Source: Dyella nitratireducens (GTDB taxonomy: Bacteria > Pseudomonadota > Gammaproteobacteria > Xanthomonadales > Rhodanobacteraceae). From it: 64,000 nucleotides of DNA. The DNA is taken from positions 1,227,102-1,291,101 of the forward strand of contig NZ_BMJA01000001.1 of NCBI RefSeq assembly GCF_014642835.1, read 5' to 3'. The stretch's first letter is position 1; each line of letters opens with the position of its first letter. The notes beneath the pieces were generated by a model, which was given only the letters and a program-made list of their open reading frames with translations, did not search any database and had not been told where the DNA came from. The position numbers and the translations under genes are program-made. This document shows, one piece after another, positions 63,382 to 64,000 of this stretch.

Positions 63382-64000
63382 ATGTCTGCCGTCATCTGCG
63401 GATCGCTTGCCTACGACACCATCATGGTGTTCCAGGACCAGTTCAAGAACCACATCCTGCCCGACAAGGTGCACATCTTGAACGTGTCGTTCCTGGTGCC
63501 GCAGATGCGCCGCGAATTCGGCGGCTGCGCCGGCAATATCGCCTACAACCTGAAGCTCCTGGGCGGCGATCCGCTGCCGGTGGCGGCGGTGGGCCAGGAT
63601 TTTGCCCCCTATCGCGAGCATATGCAGCGCTGCGGTATCCGCATGGACGGCATCCGCGTGTTCGAGGATCAGTTCACGCCGCAGTGTTTCATCACCACCG
63701 ACCTGGACAACAACCAGATCACCGCGTTCCACCCCGGCGCCATGTCCAGTGCGCATGCCAATCACGTGCGCAACATCCCGGACGCGAGCTTCGGCATCGT
63801 CGCTCCGGATGGGCGTGAGGCGATGCTGCAACACGTGGACGAATTTGCCGCACGCGGCGTGCCATTCGTGTTCGATCCAGGCCAGGCCATGCCGCTGTTC
63901 AGCGGCGAGGAATTCCAGGCGATGATCGAAAAATCCACCTACGTGATCGTCAACGACTACGAATCCCAGCTTCTGCAGCAGCGCACCGGCTGGAGCGCGC
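63382..64000 (+). CDS. PfkB-family carbohydrate (probably adenosine-type) kinase, 3' cut off
   Basis: The first 206 residues of a ribokinase-like kinase: MSAVICGSLAYDTIMVF, EFGGCAGNIAYNLKLLGG (the GG substrate-loop motif), VGQDFAPYREHMQRCGI, and FDPGQAMPLFSGEEF followed by NDYESQLL. The order and the FHPGAMSSAH segment are typical of the adenosine/sugar kinase branch. The catalytic GAGD region lies beyond the window edge. Divergent from mreB. Confidence 0.9.
   Translation, partial: MSAVICGSLAYDTIMVFQDQFKNHILPDKVHILNVSFLVPQMRREFGGCAGNIAYNLKLLGGDPLPVAAVGQDFAPYREHMQRCGIRMDGIRVFEDQFTPQCFITTDLDNNQITAFHPGAMSSAHANHVRNIPDASFGIVAPDGREAMLQHVDEFAARGVPFVFDPGQAMPLFSGEEFQAMIEKSTYVIVNDYESQLLQQRTGWSA

Overview
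The window looks like a chromosome segment of a Rhodanobacteraceae (Xanthomonadales) gammaproteobacterium of the Dyella, Luteibacter, Rhodanobacter or Frateuria type. The grounds are the high G+C, the gene order mreB-mreC-mreD-mrdA-rodA-mltB-rlpA-dacA-ybeD-lipB-lipA, a B12-dependent class II ribonucleotide reductase beside a lysine/alanine-rich histone H1-like protein, and many small palindromic repeats. This placement is inference from gene content; no rRNA or tRNA gene was seen.

Layout. 0-16 kb holds mixed housekeeping and signalling genes: a channel remnant cut by the window edge, a YCII protein, two lipid-A-biosynthesis-N-domain proteins followed by a GH89 glycosidase, two MacB-like permeases beside a LytS/LytTR two-component pair, an Asp/Glu racemase, a large hybrid histidine kinase and several small proteins. 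16-24 kb is a coherent peptide or muropeptide scavenging locus: TonB-dependent receptor, membrane-anchored serine hydrolase, enolase-superfamily dipeptide epimerase, POT peptide transporter and an RpiR/MurR-type regulator. 24-37 kb is an accessory region of lower G+C. It contains small secreted and membrane proteins of unknown function (two DUF3592-like, one DUF2007-like), broken genes, an orphan Tse2-like toxin with a Tsi2-like immunity protein, a winged-helix plus NucS-like nuclease, and an AT-rich two-gene unit (soluble protein plus membrane protein).

37-49 kb returns to core genes: the TSCPD/zinc protein, histone H1-like protein and nrdJ; a DegQ-type protease; a PstS-like/LysM fusion; a HAD phosphatase; M17 and M1 aminopeptidases; and a DUF4126 membrane protein. 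49.5-63.1 kb is a long leftward block for envelope growth: tail-specific protease, lipoate synthesis (lipA, lipB, ybeD) and the elongasome (dacA, rlpA, mltB, rodA, mrdA, mreD, mreC, mreB), many genes overlapping by ATGA. The window ends inside a PfkB-type sugar kinase.

Palindromic repeats of at least four families fill the intergenic spaces. The most frequent (arms beginning GTAGGTTGGGG) abuts gene ends so tightly that its terminal TAG is the stop codon of five flanking genes. A second class forms nested palindromes with a shared 15-base core and unrelated arms. Single-base indels break at least four coding regions between 24 and 36 kb, including a SEC-C zinc-motif gene disrupted by three single-T insertions, each at a Phe codon.
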